A stretch of DNA of 64,000 nucleotides, from contig JAWWOW010000012.1 in the NCBI GenBank assembly GCA_033851265.1, positions 62,001-126,000 on the forward strand, read 5' to 3'. The notes under the pieces were generated by a model that searched no databases, was not told where the DNA came from, and saw nothing but the letters and a program-made list of their open reading frames with translations. Source of the stretch: JAWWOW01 sp033851265. GTDB taxonomy: Bacteria; Actinomycetota; Actinomycetes; JAWWOW01. This document shows, piece after piece, positions 1-8,324 of this stretch. The position numbers were made by a program, and so were the translations under genes. How positions within the stretch are numbered: the stretch's first letter is position 1; the number at the start of each line of letters is the position of its first letter.

Positions 1-1554
1 CCGTTGCTCGCTGGTTTGGGCGGGATGGTCGGGGCGGTCGGGCTCTACCTCGCCATCAACGCCGGCCATTCGTCAGCGCATGGCTGGGGTGTGGCGATGT
101 CGACCGACACCGCGTTTGCCCTCGGCGTACTCGCGCTTGTCGGCAACCGCGTGCCCGACCGGCTGCGTGGATTCATCCTCACCGTCGTCGTCGTGGACGA
201 CATCATCGCGCTCGTCGTGATCGCAACGGTCTACGCGAACGACGTCAAGATGGGCCCGCTCCTGATTGCCGTGGTCCCGTTCGTGCTCGCCGTCGTCGCC
301 AAGCGGCTGCGTGTTCACTATGGATTGCTCTACCTCGTTCTGGCTGGGGCCTCCTGGGTCGCGCTATTCAAATCTGGCATCGATCCGATCGTGATCGGCC
401 TCGCGATTGGCCTCATCACGTTCGCTGCACCGGTGGCAAGGACGGATCTTGAGCGCGCGACCAACTTGTTCCGCGACTTCAGAGAGCAACCCACGCCTGA
501 GTTGGAGCGGTCAGCGCGTGCCGGACTGCGAGCAGCTTTGTCACCGAACGAGCGCCTACAACAGCTCTATCACCCGTGGACGAGTTACGTGATCGTCCCC
601 ATCTTCGCGCTGGCGAATGCCGGCATCGCGATCGACATGGGCTTCTTGTCCCGCGCCTACACGTCACCGATAACGCTCGGAATCATCGTGGGCTATGTCG
701 TCGGCAAACCCGTCGGTGTCGTGCTCACGTCCTCGTTGGTCACCAAGATGAGCCGGGGTCGGCTTCGCCCGCCGGTCGGTTGGGCCGCGGTGCTCGGCGG
801 GGGACTTCTCGCAGGCATCGGATTCACGGTGTCGTTGCTGATCGCATCGCTTGCGTTCACCGGCAGCGATCTCGAGGAAGCAAAGTTGGGAATTCTTACT
901 GCTGCGTTGGTTGCCGCTGTTCTCAGCTATGTGCTTTTCGTGGTCACGGCGCGGCTGCCCAGACCTGTGCGTGCGCGCGTGTTGCTCGGCAAGGCGGACG
1001 TGATTGTCGATCTTGCCGACCCGGTTGATCTCGACCGCGACCACGTTCGCGGACCGGCTGACGCCCCGGTCACCCTGGTCGAGTACGGCGATTTCGAGTG
1101 CCCCTACTGCGGCCAGGCCGAGCCCGTTGTCCGGGAACTTCTATCGGACTTCGGGGACCTCCGCTATGTCTGGCGCCATCTGCCGCTCACCGACGTACAT
1201 CCCAACTCGCAGCTCGCCGCTGAGGCTTCCGAGGCAGCGGCGGCACAAGGCGCTTTCTGGGAGATGCACGATCTGCTGTTCGATCATCAGGATGCGCTGG
1301 AACCCAAGTACTTGATCGGGTACGCCGAGCAACTCGGTCTCGATGTAGACCGGTTCACCGATGAGCTGCGCACGCACAAATGGCGTGACCGGGTGGCGGC
1401 CGACGTCGACAGCGCCGACCTCAGCGGGGTCGCGGGCACCCCCAGCTTCTTCATCAACGGGCAGCGGCATCTCGGTGCCTACGACATCGACACCCTCACC
1501 CGGGCGGTTCGAACGGCGCGGGCCCGTGCGGCCCTACCGTCGGCGACTGCGTGA
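1..1554 (+). CDS. nhaA: Na+/H+ antiporter NhaA fused to a DsbA-like thioredoxin domain (5' partial)
   Basis: The reading frame is open from base 1, so the N-terminus lies outside the window. The first ~330 residues are hydrophobic and match NhaA, the membrane antiporter that exchanges Na+ for H+. They contain the TDTAFALGVLAL segment and the adjacent acidic pair Asp66-Asp67 in VVVDDIIALV, which corresponds to the ion-binding Asp pair of NhaA. From about residue 340 a soluble DsbA/thioredoxin-like domain follows, with redox motif CPYC at residues 367-370 and a late cis-Pro segment (GTPSFFING). Such NhaA-thioredoxin fusions are known in actinobacteria. A DedA gene starts 28 bases downstream. 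The family is clear; a disulfide role for the C-terminal domain is inferred. Confidence 0.93.
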   Translation, partial: PLLAGLGGMVGAVGLYLAINAGHSSAHGWGVAMSTDTAFALGVLALVGNRVPDRLRGFILTVVVVDDIIALVVIATVYANDVKMGPLLIAVVPFVLAVVAKRLRVHYGLLYLVLAGASWVALFKSGIDPIVIGLAIGLITFAAPVARTDLERATNLFRDFREQPTPELERSARAGLRAALSPNERLQQLYHPWTSYVIVPIFALANAGIAIDMGFLSRAYTSPITLGIIVGYVVGKPVGVVLTSSLVTKMSRGRLRPPVGWAAVLGGGLLAGIGFTVSLLIASLAFTGSDLEEAKLGILTAALVAAVLSYVLFVVTARLPRPVRARVLLGKADVIVDLADPVDLDRDHVRGPADAPVTLVEYGDFECPYCGQAEPVVRELLSDFGDLRYVWRHLPLTDVHPNSQLAAEASEAAAAQGAFWEMHDLLFDHQDALEPKYLIGYAEQLGLDVDRFTDELRTHKWRDRVAADVDSADLSGVAGTPSFFINGQRHLGAYDIDTLTRAVRTARARAALPSATA

Positions 1555-1582
1555 CGACGTCGGCACTCGATACGTTGAGGTT

Positions 1583-2197
1583 GTGCAGCTCGATCAGTTC
1601 ACGCACTTCGTCCAGGATGCCTCCGGCTGGGCGTACGCCGTCATCTTTCTCCTGGCTGTGCTCGATGCAGTCTTTCCCGTTGTCCCGAGCGAGACGTCGG
1701 TCATCACCGCAGGTGTGGTGGCCGCATCGGGCGATCTCAATCTCGTGCTGATCGTTGCCGTGGCTGCCAGCGGCGCATTCGTCGGCGACAACAGCGCCTA
1801 CCTCCTTGGTCGTCGTTTCGGCGCTCGCCTGCGAGAACGCTTCGGCACCAGTGACAAGGCGCGTAAGCGAACCGAATGGGCCGACCGTCAGTTGGCCGAA
1901 CGCGGAGGACAGCTGATCGCTGTCGGCCGGTTCATTCCCGGCGGCCGTACCGCGGTCACCCTCGCGGCTGGCACCCTGCATTATCCGTGGCGCCGTTTCA
2001 TCGCTTTCGACGCTGCGGCGGCACTGATCTGGGCGACGTATGCCTCGCTGTTGGGTTACTTCGGCGGCCACGCATTCGAGTCGCCGTGGAAGGGCCTACT
2101 TCTCGCGCTCGGGGTTGCCTTTGCAGGGGTTGTCCTGACCGAACTCATGCTTCGGTACCTGCGGCGACGGAAGTCCCGTGCCGCCTCGGCCAGCTGA
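1583..2197 (+). CDS. DedA family membrane protein
   Basis: A 204-residue DedA/SNARE-associated family protein of normal length. DedA proteins are inner-membrane proteins linked to membrane homeostasis, and some flip lipid carriers. Seen here are the membrane-embedded segment DAVFPVVPSETSV, the GDNSAYLLGRRFG loop, and the family signature GRFIPGGRTAVTLAAG with its conserved Arg and Gly residues, followed by two more hydrophobic helices and a basic tail. The frame stays open upstream inside nhaA. I chose GTG 1583 because it gives the usual DedA N-terminus after the nhaA stop; the ribosome site before it (GAGG) is weak. It is probably co-transcribed with nhaA. Confidence 0.9.
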   Translation: MQLDQFTHFVQDASGWAYAVIFLLAVLDAVFPVVPSETSVITAGVVAASGDLNLVLIVAVAASGAFVGDNSAYLLGRRFGARLRERFGTSDKARKRTEWADRQLAERGGQLIAVGRFIPGGRTAVTLAAGTLHYPWRRFIAFDAAAALIWATYASLLGYFGGHAFESPWKGLLLALGVAFAGVVLTELMLRYLRRRKSRAASAS

Positions 2198-2201
2198 ATC
2201 G

Positions 2202-3602
2202 TCAGCCGAGCTTGTAGCGGGCGAGGAGCACTTGCTCGCCGTGCCCTCCGCGCCAGTCGCCCCACGAGGCGAGCAGGTGATCCCGGGTCAGCCAGGCAGT
2301 CGTGGTGTCGTCACCGCCGATTTGTAAGTAGAAATTCGGCTTCGGAGACCGCTTAGTCGACAGACGGTTCGGCGAGCCGAACGTGCGTCCTCCATCGCTC
2401 GATATCGCTGCCCATGCTTCATAGGTGCCGTCGGGGTAAAGCGCTCGCCACGCCGCGGCAAAGTGGCCGGTTGGCGATGTCACGAGCCATGGCTCCCATG
2501 GAGAAGCGTCCTGCCCACCGGCGTTGATGCTCACAGCTCTTGACCAGGTCCGACCCGAGTCGGTCGTGCGGTACATCTTCAGCTCATGGCCGACCACAGT
2601 CATGACGACGAAGACGCCGCGCTGACGAGGATCGGCAACGACCTGTGTTGCGATACCTACGCCCGTCGCGGGCTGGCCGGTGAACGGCGTAACCCGATGC
2701 GTGAACGTGCGGCCCTGATCGCTGCTGACCGCAAGTTCAATACAGGCGCACTTCGCCGGCTGTCGCGGGCCGGAGGGCGCGACATAGGCGACAGCCAGCA
2801 GTCCGTTGGCTGCTGTTGGCGGGGGGTACTGAGTCTCTGTTGCGCCGATCGGCACCGAGTCGTCAACGACGACCGGGTGGCTCCACGTGCGTCCCTTGTC
2901 AATCGAGTGGGTAACGACGATTAGGTTGTGGAAGACGCCATTGGCGTCGGCCCAGTACTGCACCGCACTGACGAAAAGCGTCCCGGTCGACTCGTCGACA
3001 GCTAGCCACGGTCGGTCGAGGAACAGCGCGATACCGCCACGGGGGACCGTTGACCCAGTGGGGCCAAGCACATTGCGCAGTGCGACAGACGGTCGGCTCC
3101 AAGTCTCACCGGCATCGTGCGAAATCAGCAAGCGCACCTCGGTGACCGCGACGAACCCCGGCTGGTTGAAGGCGGAAACGGTCATGTACGCAGTGCCTCG
3201 GTGATCGAAGAGGACTGTTTCGTCGGAGCAGTTGTTCAGGACCGCCTGTTCGGAGGACGTTGCGTATGGGATCTGCCGCCGTTTCCAGCTGCGTCCACCG
3301 TCGTGGGTCACGGCGTACCTGCAATCTTGGAGTGTCGACTGGAGGTGTTGCACCGTCGGCACCTGCCGGTACATCGCGGCATGCATGCCAGCCCCGTTGT
3401 TCTGCAGATACCCGACGATGATGTTGCGGGGATCGTGAGGGTCTGCTGCAACGCTCGGCTCGCCGTTGTCGGTGCTGATGTCCTGACTAATGTTGGTCTC
3501 CGCGGGCCTGTGGTCCGGCGCGACCGCGGAGGCTGATAAGGCTGACGCCGACACAACGGCCAGAGCGAGCCCGAACAGACCGAGCCGAGACCGGGGTGCC
3601 AT
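2202..3602 (-). CDS. Secreted BNR-repeat (sialidase-like beta-propeller) protein
   Basis: 466 residues with an N-terminal signal peptide: basic MAPRSR, a hydrophobic stretch, and Ala-rich cleavage near SASA-VA. The mature part carries at least six Asp-box (BNR) motifs of the S-x-D-x-G-x-T-W type, for example THDGGRSW, SHDAGETW, SIDKGRTW, SSDQGRTF, TTDSGRTW and SSDGGRTF. Regularly spaced Asp-boxes mark sialidase-like six-bladed propellers. They do not prove sialidase activity, because many secreted propellers with this pattern are not glycosidases, and I did not identify the catalytic Arg triad with certainty. It lies convergent to dedA with only a 4-base gap and appears to be a single-gene unit. 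Confidence 0.8.
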   Translation of the reverse strand: MAPRSRLGLFGLALAVVSASALSASAVAPDHRPAETNISQDISTDNGEPSVAADPHDPRNIIVGYLQNNGAGMHAAMYRQVPTVQHLQSTLQDCRYAVTHDGGRSWKRRQIPYATSSEQAVLNNCSDETVLFDHRGTAYMTVSAFNQPGFVAVTEVRLLISHDAGETWSRPSVALRNVLGPTGSTVPRGGIALFLDRPWLAVDESTGTLFVSAVQYWADANGVFHNLIVVTHSIDKGRTWSHPVVVDDSVPIGATETQYPPPTAANGLLAVAYVAPSGPRQPAKCACIELAVSSDQGRTFTHRVTPFTGQPATGVGIATQVVADPRQRGVFVVMTVVGHELKMYRTTDSGRTWSRAVSINAGGQDASPWEPWLVTSPTGHFAAAWRALYPDGTYEAWAAISSDGGRTFGSPNRLSTKRSPKPNFYLQIGGDDTTTAWLTRDHLLASWGDWRGGHGEQVLLARYKLG

Positions 3603-3731
3603 TCCCTGTACTTCGACGATGCTTCGCGGTTCCCTACCGCCTGGTTGACTCCGATCCAGCCCGGGAGCCGATTAGTTTGGCGTTGCCGGTACGTCTACTG
3701 AGGTAAGACCGATTCGACCGAGGAGACGACG

Positions 3732-4349
3732 ATGCGACTGGCTCTGCACACCTTTCTCACTCTCGACGGCGTGCTGCAGGCACCTGGCGGTCCGGACGAG
3801 GATCCCGAAGGCGGCTTCAAGCACGGCGGCTGGTCCTACCCCTACGGGGATGAGGATTTCGGGTCGGCGGTGGACGGCTGGTTCCAGAACGCCGACGCGT
3901 TCCTGCTGGGCCGCAAGACCTACGACATCTTCAGCGGCTACTGGCCGAAGGTCACCGACGCAGACAACACCGTCGCGACCAAGCTCAACGAGCTGCCGAA
4001 GTACGTCGCGTCGACAACCCTGAAATCTGCTGAGTGGAACAACACGACGGTCCTCGGCGCCGATGTCGCCGCCGAGGTTGCCAAGCTGAAGGACCAGCCT
4101 GGCAACGAACTGCAAGTCCACGGCAGTGGTGACCTCGCGCAGACACTGATCGCGCACGACCTCATCGACGAGTACCGACTGTTTTTCTTCCCCGTCGTGC
4201 TCGGCTCTGGCAAGAAGCTGTTCAATGATCGTGAGAAGGGTGCCGCGCTTCGTCTCGTCAGTTCTACGACGACGAGCACCGGTGTGATCATCGCGACGTA
4301 CGAGCCGGCTGGGCCAGCGCAGTACGGCGACTACACCCTCGAGGACTAG
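3732..4349 (+). CDS. Dihydrofolate reductase family (RibD C-terminal domain) protein
   Basis: 205 residues, preceded by a strong ribosome site (GAGGAGAC, 6 bases before ATG). The N-terminus (MRLALHTFLTLDGVLQAPGG), the LLGRKTYD motif, and the later VHGSGDLAQTL and VVLGSGKKLF segments match the RibD-C/DHFR-like superfamily. Members use NADPH in deazaflavin or riboflavin precursor reduction, but most actinobacterial stand-alone copies have no assigned substrate. The next gene starts 2 bases after the stop, so the two are likely one transcript with the DinB-like protein, the AraC regulator and the VOC protein. The family is clear; the substrate is unknown. Confidence 0.88.
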   Translation: MRLALHTFLTLDGVLQAPGGPDEDPEGGFKHGGWSYPYGDEDFGSAVDGWFQNADAFLLGRKTYDIFSGYWPKVTDADNTVATKLNELPKYVASTTLKSAEWNNTTVLGADVAAEVAKLKDQPGNELQVHGSGDLAQTLIAHDLIDEYRLFFFPVVLGSGKKLFNDREKGAALRLVSSTTTSTGVIIATYEPAGPAQYGDYTLED

Positions 4350-4351
4350 TC

Positions 4352-4942
4352 ATGACCATCGTTGACTTGGGCCCCGGAGCTCGACGCCTTGCAGACCTCG
4401 TCGCGCGGGTTACCGATGAGGATCTCGGCAAGCCGACACCCTGCCCCGCTTACACGCTTGGTGATCTCGTCGACCACATTGGTGGACTGGCGCTCGCGTT
4501 CACCGCCGCGGCGCAGAAGGACACTGGGACATACGGCGACCAAGGACCATCGGGCGACGCGGCACGGCTCGGCGGCGACTGGCGGACGCGCATCCCACGC
4601 GACCTCGACACGTTGGTGCAGGCGTGGCGCGACCCCGAAGCCTGGGACGGCATGACGAGGATCGCCGGCATGGACGCGCCGGGAGAGATGGTCGGCCTGA
4701 CCGTGGCCGACGAGCTCGTCGTGCACGGCTGGGACGTCGCGCGTGCTACCGGTCAGGCGTACGACGTCGACGCGGAACTGCTCGATGCCGCGCGTGGTTT
4801 CCTCACAATGTTCTCCAGCCCGGACGCTCCGGCCGGTCCAACAGTCCCGTTCGGACCCTCGCGCCCAGTGCCGGACGATGCTCCTCCACTCGACGAGGTG
4901 CTAGCGCTCGCCGGGCGTGACCCGAAGTGGTCGTCCAAGTAG
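4352..4942 (+). CDS. TIGR03086 family DinB-like metal-binding protein
   Basis: 196 residues. The N-terminal half resembles the mycothiol-dependent maleylpyruvate isomerase/DinB four-helix fold: CPAYTLGDLVDHIGG near residue 35 carries the first His ligand, and VADELVVHGWDVARATGQ near residue 125 carries the His pair typical of TIGR03086. Members bind a divalent metal and are presumed to be thiol (mycothiol)-dependent enzymes; most lack a known reaction. It begins 2 bases after the RibD-C gene, so translation is probably coupled. The stop codon lies 24 bases before the next ATG. Confidence 0.85.
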   Translation: MTIVDLGPGARRLADLVARVTDEDLGKPTPCPAYTLGDLVDHIGGLALAFTAAAQKDTGTYGDQGPSGDAARLGGDWRTRIPRDLDTLVQAWRDPEAWDGMTRIAGMDAPGEMVGLTVADELVVHGWDVARATGQAYDVDAELLDAARGFLTMFSSPDAPAGPTVPFGPSRPVPDDAPPLDEVLALAGRDPKWSSK

Positions 4943-4965
4943 CGAGCACGGATTACGCTCGTCGA

Positions 4966-5394
4966 ATGACCCCGGAGGAGCTGGCCAACCTCGCGCACCT
5001 GCGTCGTGCACGTGACCTCATGGACCGCGAGTACGCCCAACCACTCGACGTCCCGGCGCTCGCGCGCGCCGCGCTGATGTCACCGGCGCACTTCTCGCGG
5101 CAGTTCCGTGCCGCTTACGGCGAGACGCCGTACAGCTATCTGATGACGCGCCGGATCGAGCGGGCGAAGGCGCTGTTGCGGGGCGGGGACCTGACCATCA
5201 CCGAGGTCTGCTTGATGGTCGGGTGTACCTCGCTGGGTTCGTTCAGCTCGCGGTTCACCGAGCTGGTTGGTGAGAGCCCGACCGCATATCGCGAACGGGA
5301 TCACAGCGCGGGCGCGGCCGTGCCGGCTTGTGTTGCCAAGGTGGTCACGCGGCCGAGCAGGAATGGAGAAGCCTCCGCGGTCGCAGTCCCTTAG
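4966..5394 (+). CDS. AraC-type transcriptional regulator, DNA-binding domain only
   Basis: About 142 residues made almost entirely of the double helix-turn-helix of AraC/XylS regulators. The first HTH is around LDVPALARAALMSPAHFSRQF, and the second is around TITEVCLMVGCTSLGSFSSRF followed by FTELVGESPTAYR. There is no N-terminal ligand domain, unlike full-length AraC (~290 residues). A GTG at 4927 would extend the protein into the preceding gene; ATG 4966 gives a natural start. It is immediately followed by a VOC gene (10-base gap). Short AraC regulators paired with a glyoxalase/VOC gene are common in actinobacteria, so it probably controls this cluster. The effector is unknown. Confidence 0.87.
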   Translation: MTPEELANLAHLRRARDLMDREYAQPLDVPALARAALMSPAHFSRQFRAAYGETPYSYLMTRRIERAKALLRGGDLTITEVCLMVGCTSLGSFSSRFTELVGESPTAYRERDHSAGAAVPACVAKVVTRPSRNGEASAVAVP

Positions 5395-5404
5395 CGTTGC
5401 CGAC

Positions 5405-5812
5405 ATGGATATCTCACTGTCGCACTGCTACATCACTGTTCATGACCCGGACCTGGCGTTGGCGTTCTACCGGGATGTTCTCGGACTCGAGTTGCGCAAC
5501 GACGTGGCCTCCGAGGGCTTCCGCTGGTTGACCTTCTCGCCACCTTCTCAACCCGACATCGAGATCGTGCTCGTCGAACCGCACGCAGGCCGGCCAGCAG
5601 CAGATGGTGACGCCCTCCTCAGTCTTGTGACCAAGGGCTCGCTCAACGCCGTCATCTTTCGCACGTCGGACCTCGACGGCACGTTCGAAAAGGTGCGGGC
5701 GTCCGGCGCAGAGGTGCTCCAGGAACCGATCGATCAGCCCTGGGGGGTTCGCGACTGCGCCGTCCGCGATCCTTCGGGCAACATGATCAGGATCAACCAA
5801 GCCACCGACTAG
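5405..5812 (+). CDS. VOC (glyoxalase/bleomycin-resistance) family protein
   Basis: 135 residues from ATG 5405; the frame is open further upstream inside the AraC gene, but homology begins at the MDISLSHCYITVHDPD segment. The beta-alpha-beta-beta-beta unit is clear: ALAFYRDVLGLEL, then a second half ending in WGVRDCAVRDPSGNMIRINQ, with a conserved Glu/His-type metal site typical of vicinal oxygen chelate enzymes. The substrate cannot be told from sequence. Its last 4 bases overlap the end of the convergent SDR gene. It is probably co-transcribed with, and controlled by, the AraC-type regulator upstream. Confidence 0.9.
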   Translation: MDISLSHCYITVHDPDLALAFYRDVLGLELRNDVASEGFRWLTFSPPSQPDIEIVLVEPHAGRPAADGDALLSLVTKGSLNAVIFRTSDLDGTFEKVRASGAEVLQEPIDQPWGVRDCAVRDPSGNMIRINQATD

Positions 5813-6591
5813 TGCAGCGGTGAGATTGCGGTGAGCCCGCCGTCGACACGTAACACCTCACCGGTGACAAACGCTGCCTCATCGGAAGCGAGCCACGCGA
5901 CGGCAGCGGCGACTTCTTCTGGGTAACCAGGGCGACCGGTGAGATGGGCGTCGGAGTACTTCTTCAGGCGCGGCCCCTGCGCGCCGCCAAGAGCCTCTAG
6001 TCCGTCTCTGTCGACCACGACTCCTGGTGCGACGGCGTTGCATCGGATGCCGCGGTCGGCGTACGCGGCGGCGACGTATCGAGTGAGTGCCACCAGCCCA
6101 CCCTTAGATGTGCCGTACGCCGCAAGAGTGCGGCTGCCGTAAAAGGCGGCCGCAGACGCCGTGCTGACAATCGCACCGCCCCCACGTTCGATCATGCGTG
6201 GGATGGCGAATCGGCAGCCGAGCATGGGACCGGTCAGGTTGACCGACAGCACGCGGTCCCAGGTCGCGAGGTCCATCGTCACGATGTCCTGGTCGAGACG
6301 GTTCTGGTCGAGCGCGGCCGCGTTGTTGTGCAGGACATCGAGGCCGCCGTACGCCGCCACCGTGTCGGCAACCATGGTCTCGACGGCCGCCGGGTCGCTG
6401 ACGTCGACGACCTGTACCCGCGCCTGCCCATCTGCGCTCGTGATCTCGTCAGCAATCTCCTGCGCGCGGTCACCGTCGATGTCAGCGACTGTTACCGCCG
6501 CGCCCTCCCGCGCAAGCTGACGTGCGGTCGCAGCACCGATCCCGCCGCCGGCTCCGGTGACGATCGCCACCTTGTCTGTGAAACGTCCCAT
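5809..6591 (-). CDS. SDR family NAD(P)-dependent oxidoreductase
   Basis: 260 residues of a classical short-chain dehydrogenase/reductase. Near the N-terminus is the cofactor motif TGAGGGIG. An Asp (VADID) follows the second strand and suggests NAD preference. The NNAA-type motif (HNNAAAL) and the catalytic Ser...Tyr-x3-Lys (YGTSK) are all present, as is the C-terminal EVLRVDGGLT segment. It is the last gene of the leftward unit pirin, FMN reductase, SDR (gaps of 42 and 41 bases), which starts at the MarR operator region near 8.26-8.32 kb. This suggests a role in quinone or xenobiotic reduction; the substrate is unknown. Confidence 0.92.
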   Translation of the reverse strand: MGRFTDKVAIVTGAGGGIGAATARQLAREGAAVTVADIDGDRAQEIADEITSADGQARVQVVDVSDPAAVETMVADTVAAYGGLDVLHNNAAALDQNRLDQDIVTMDLATWDRVLSVNLTGPMLGCRFAIPRMIERGGGAIVSTASAAAFYGSRTLAAYGTSKGGLVALTRYVAAAYADRGIRCNAVAPGVVVDRDGLEALGGAQGPRLKKYSDAHLTGRPGYPEEVAAAVAWLASDEAAFVTGEVLRVDGGLTAISPLH

Positions 6592-6632
6592 GCGGTCACG
6601 CTATTGGGTCCGGGAGAAAGCCCTGGTGCTGG

Positions 6633-7199
6633 TCAGACCTTTACTGCGCGGAGTGGTGCAAGCGCGGCGCTCCATGCGATGACTTCGTCGATGAGCGTGT
6701 TGAGTGCTTGCACATGCCGATCGTTCGGTGTCAGCTTCGAATAGTTCTCGAAGTCGGTGATCATCGATAGTGCGACTTGGGTCCGCACATCGGCCATCTT
6801 CAATTCACCTGAGACCAGTCGCAGATGCTCTGCTGCCCGGGCGCCACCGACAGCTCCATAAGAGACAAAGCCGACGGCCTTGTTGTTCCACTCTGCGTAG
6901 AGGTAGTCGATGGCGTTCTTGAGCACCCCCGATGTCGAGTGGTTGTACTCCGGCGTCACCATGATGAATCCGTCGTACTGGTCGATGGTCGCTGCCCATT
7001 CCTGCGTGTGCTGGTTCTGGTACTGGCCCATCGATGGTGGGAGCGGTTCGTCGAGGTGCGGCATCGGATAGTCGGCCAGGTCGAGCAGGTCGAATTCCGC
7101 GTCGTCGCGCCGCGATGCGATGTCCATGACCCAGCGCGCGACCTGCTCGCCGTTGCGGCCCGGGCGGGTGCTTCCGAGAATGACGCCAATCTTTGGCAT
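6633..7199 (-). CDS. NADPH-dependent FMN reductase / quinone reductase (flavodoxin-like)
   Basis: 188 residues with a good ribosome site (GAGGAGCAAG) before ATG. The phosphate-binding loop GSTRPGRNGEQVA at residue 9 and the motif VTPEYNHSTSGVLKNAIDYL place it in the NADPH:FMN reductase family (Pfam FMN_red), which reduces FMN, quinones or azo dyes in the cytoplasm. It sits between a pirin and an SDR gene on the same strand, an arrangement typical of electrophile or quinone stress loci, and is likely controlled by the neighbouring MarR regulator. Confidence 0.92.
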   Translation of the reverse strand: MPKIGVILGSTRPGRNGEQVARWVMDIASRRDDAEFDLLDLADYPMPHLDEPLPPSMGQYQNQHTQEWAATIDQYDGFIMVTPEYNHSTSGVLKNAIDYLYAEWNNKAVGFVSYGAVGGARAAEHLRLVSGELKMADVRTQVALSMITDFENYSKLTPNDRHVQALNTLIDEVIAWSAALAPLRAVKV

Positions 7200-7241
7200 G
7201 TCTTGCTCCTCAGTGCTTTGGGTGATGGCGACGAGGGATGG

Positions 7242-8222
7242 TCAGGAGAATCGGCGGGGGGCCATCTGGTCGGCCGGAATGGTTCCGAGACGACCGGCCT
7301 GGTAGTCAGTGATGGCTTGGGTGATCTCGTCCCGGGTGTTCATAACGAATGGCCCGTAGTGTGCGATCGGCTCGCGGATCGGTAGGCCGCCGAGCACCAA
7401 CACATCCAGCGCGTCCCAGTTGCCAACTATCCGGTCGGCGGCGCGCAGCACGATGTTGTCGCCCGCACCGAACTGGATGAGCTCGTGATCGCGGATCAGC
7501 CGCTGCTGAGGTCCGGCGGATCCCTGACCGGTTAGGACGTAGGCCATCGCGTTGAAGTCGGGGCTCCAGGGCAGCGACAGCTGCGCGCCCGGTGCGATCG
7601 TCGCGTGCAAGTAGGTGATGGGCGTGTGCGTGACCCCTGGACCCTCATGGCTCGCGAGGTCGCCCGCGATGAGACGCAACAAGGAACCGCCGTCGTCGCT
7701 AGTGAGCAGGACGAGGTCGTCCCGCGTGATGGCTTGATACCGCGGCGCGGTGAACTTGAGTCGGCTCGGCAGGTTCACCCAGAGCTGTACGGCGTGGGCA
7801 GGTCCACCGAGCCGGTACATCCGCTCGGTCGGCAGTTCGTCGTGCAGGATGCCGGCCCCAGCTGTCATCCACTGGGTGTCGCCTTCAGCGATAACGCCAC
7901 CGCCGCCGTTGGTGTCGTGATGGGAGACCTCGCCGTCCAGGACGTAGCTGACGGTCTCGAACCCACGGTGCGGATGCCACGGTGCGCCGGCTGCCTCGCC
8001 GGGGCCATTAATGAGCGGCCCCAACTGGTCGAGCAGCAGGAACGGGTCCGTCTCGGCGAGGGAAACGGCTCCTGGGAAGGGGCGCCAGATCTCGAAGCCA
8101 GCGCCTTCCACTTGCCGCTGGGACTGCACCACATGCGTGACCGGTCGATCGGTCGTGGTCGCTGGGTCGGGCCGGGGGACACGTGGCAGGACGAGCGGGT
8201 TATCGACAGTGACGGCAGGCAT
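7242..8222 (-). CDS. Pirin family protein
   Basis: 326 residues from ATG 8222, chosen because GGAGGG lies 4 bases upstream; a longer frame to 8252 would run into the operator. The bicupin fold is shown by the metal motif HPHRGFET (His83, His85) and by His127/Glu129 in ILHDE, which match the four iron ligands of human pirin and of the E. coli quercetinase YhhW. Pirins are cytoplasmic iron proteins; some cleave quercetin and others act as redox-sensing co-regulators. It is the first gene of the leftward operon with an FMN reductase and an SDR. The promoter region is shared with the divergent MarR gene and contains two copies of the ACTTGA-n4-TCAAGT site. Confidence 0.93.
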   Translation of the reverse strand: MPAVTVDNPLVLPRVPRPDPATTTDRPVTHVVQSQRQVEGAGFEIWRPFPGAVSLAETDPFLLLDQLGPLINGPGEAAGAPWHPHRGFETVSYVLDGEVSHHDTNGGGGVIAEGDTQWMTAGAGILHDELPTERMYRLGGPAHAVQLWVNLPSRLKFTAPRYQAITRDDLVLLTSDDGGSLLRLIAGDLASHEGPGVTHTPITYLHATIAPGAQLSLPWSPDFNAMAYVLTGQGSAGPQQRLIRDHELIQFGAGDNIVLRAADRIVGNWDALDVLVLGGLPIREPIAHYGPFVMNTRDEITQAITDYQAGRLGTIPADQMAPRRFS

Positions 8223-8254
8223 CGCGCCCTCCAAACAGTCCGACCACAACAATG

Positions 8255-8270
8255 ACTTGAACCTTCAACT
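8255..8270. promoter_or_regulatory. Imperfect MarR-type operator (second copy)
   Basis: ACTTGA-acct-TCAACT, a 16-bp inverted repeat with one mismatch, 33 bases upstream of the pirin start codon. It has the same half-sites and the same 4-base spacer as the better site at 8289-8304, with starts 34 bp apart. The spacing, position and match to the paired sites at 51550-51598 make it a likely operator of the adjacent MarR regulator. No binding data are implied. Confidence 0.6.
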
Positions 8271-8276
8271 AACCAA

Positions 8277-8316
8277 CCTACGCCGATCACTTGAACTGTC
8301 AAGTCATCGGCGTAGG
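8277..8316. promoter_or_regulatory. 40-bp near-perfect palindrome, predicted MarR operator
   Basis: The arms 8277-8294 and 8299-8316 pair at 17 of 18 positions around a 4-base centre. The core is ACTTGA-actg-TCAAGT (8289-8304), flanked by CCTACGCCGAT and its complement. It ends 9 bases before the marR start and lies between the divergent pirin and marR genes, the usual place for an autoregulatory MarR operator. The outer arms extend far beyond a usual MarR footprint, so the element could also form a hairpin in the marR leader RNA. Confidence 0.75.
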
Positions 8317-8324
8317 GTGGGCCC

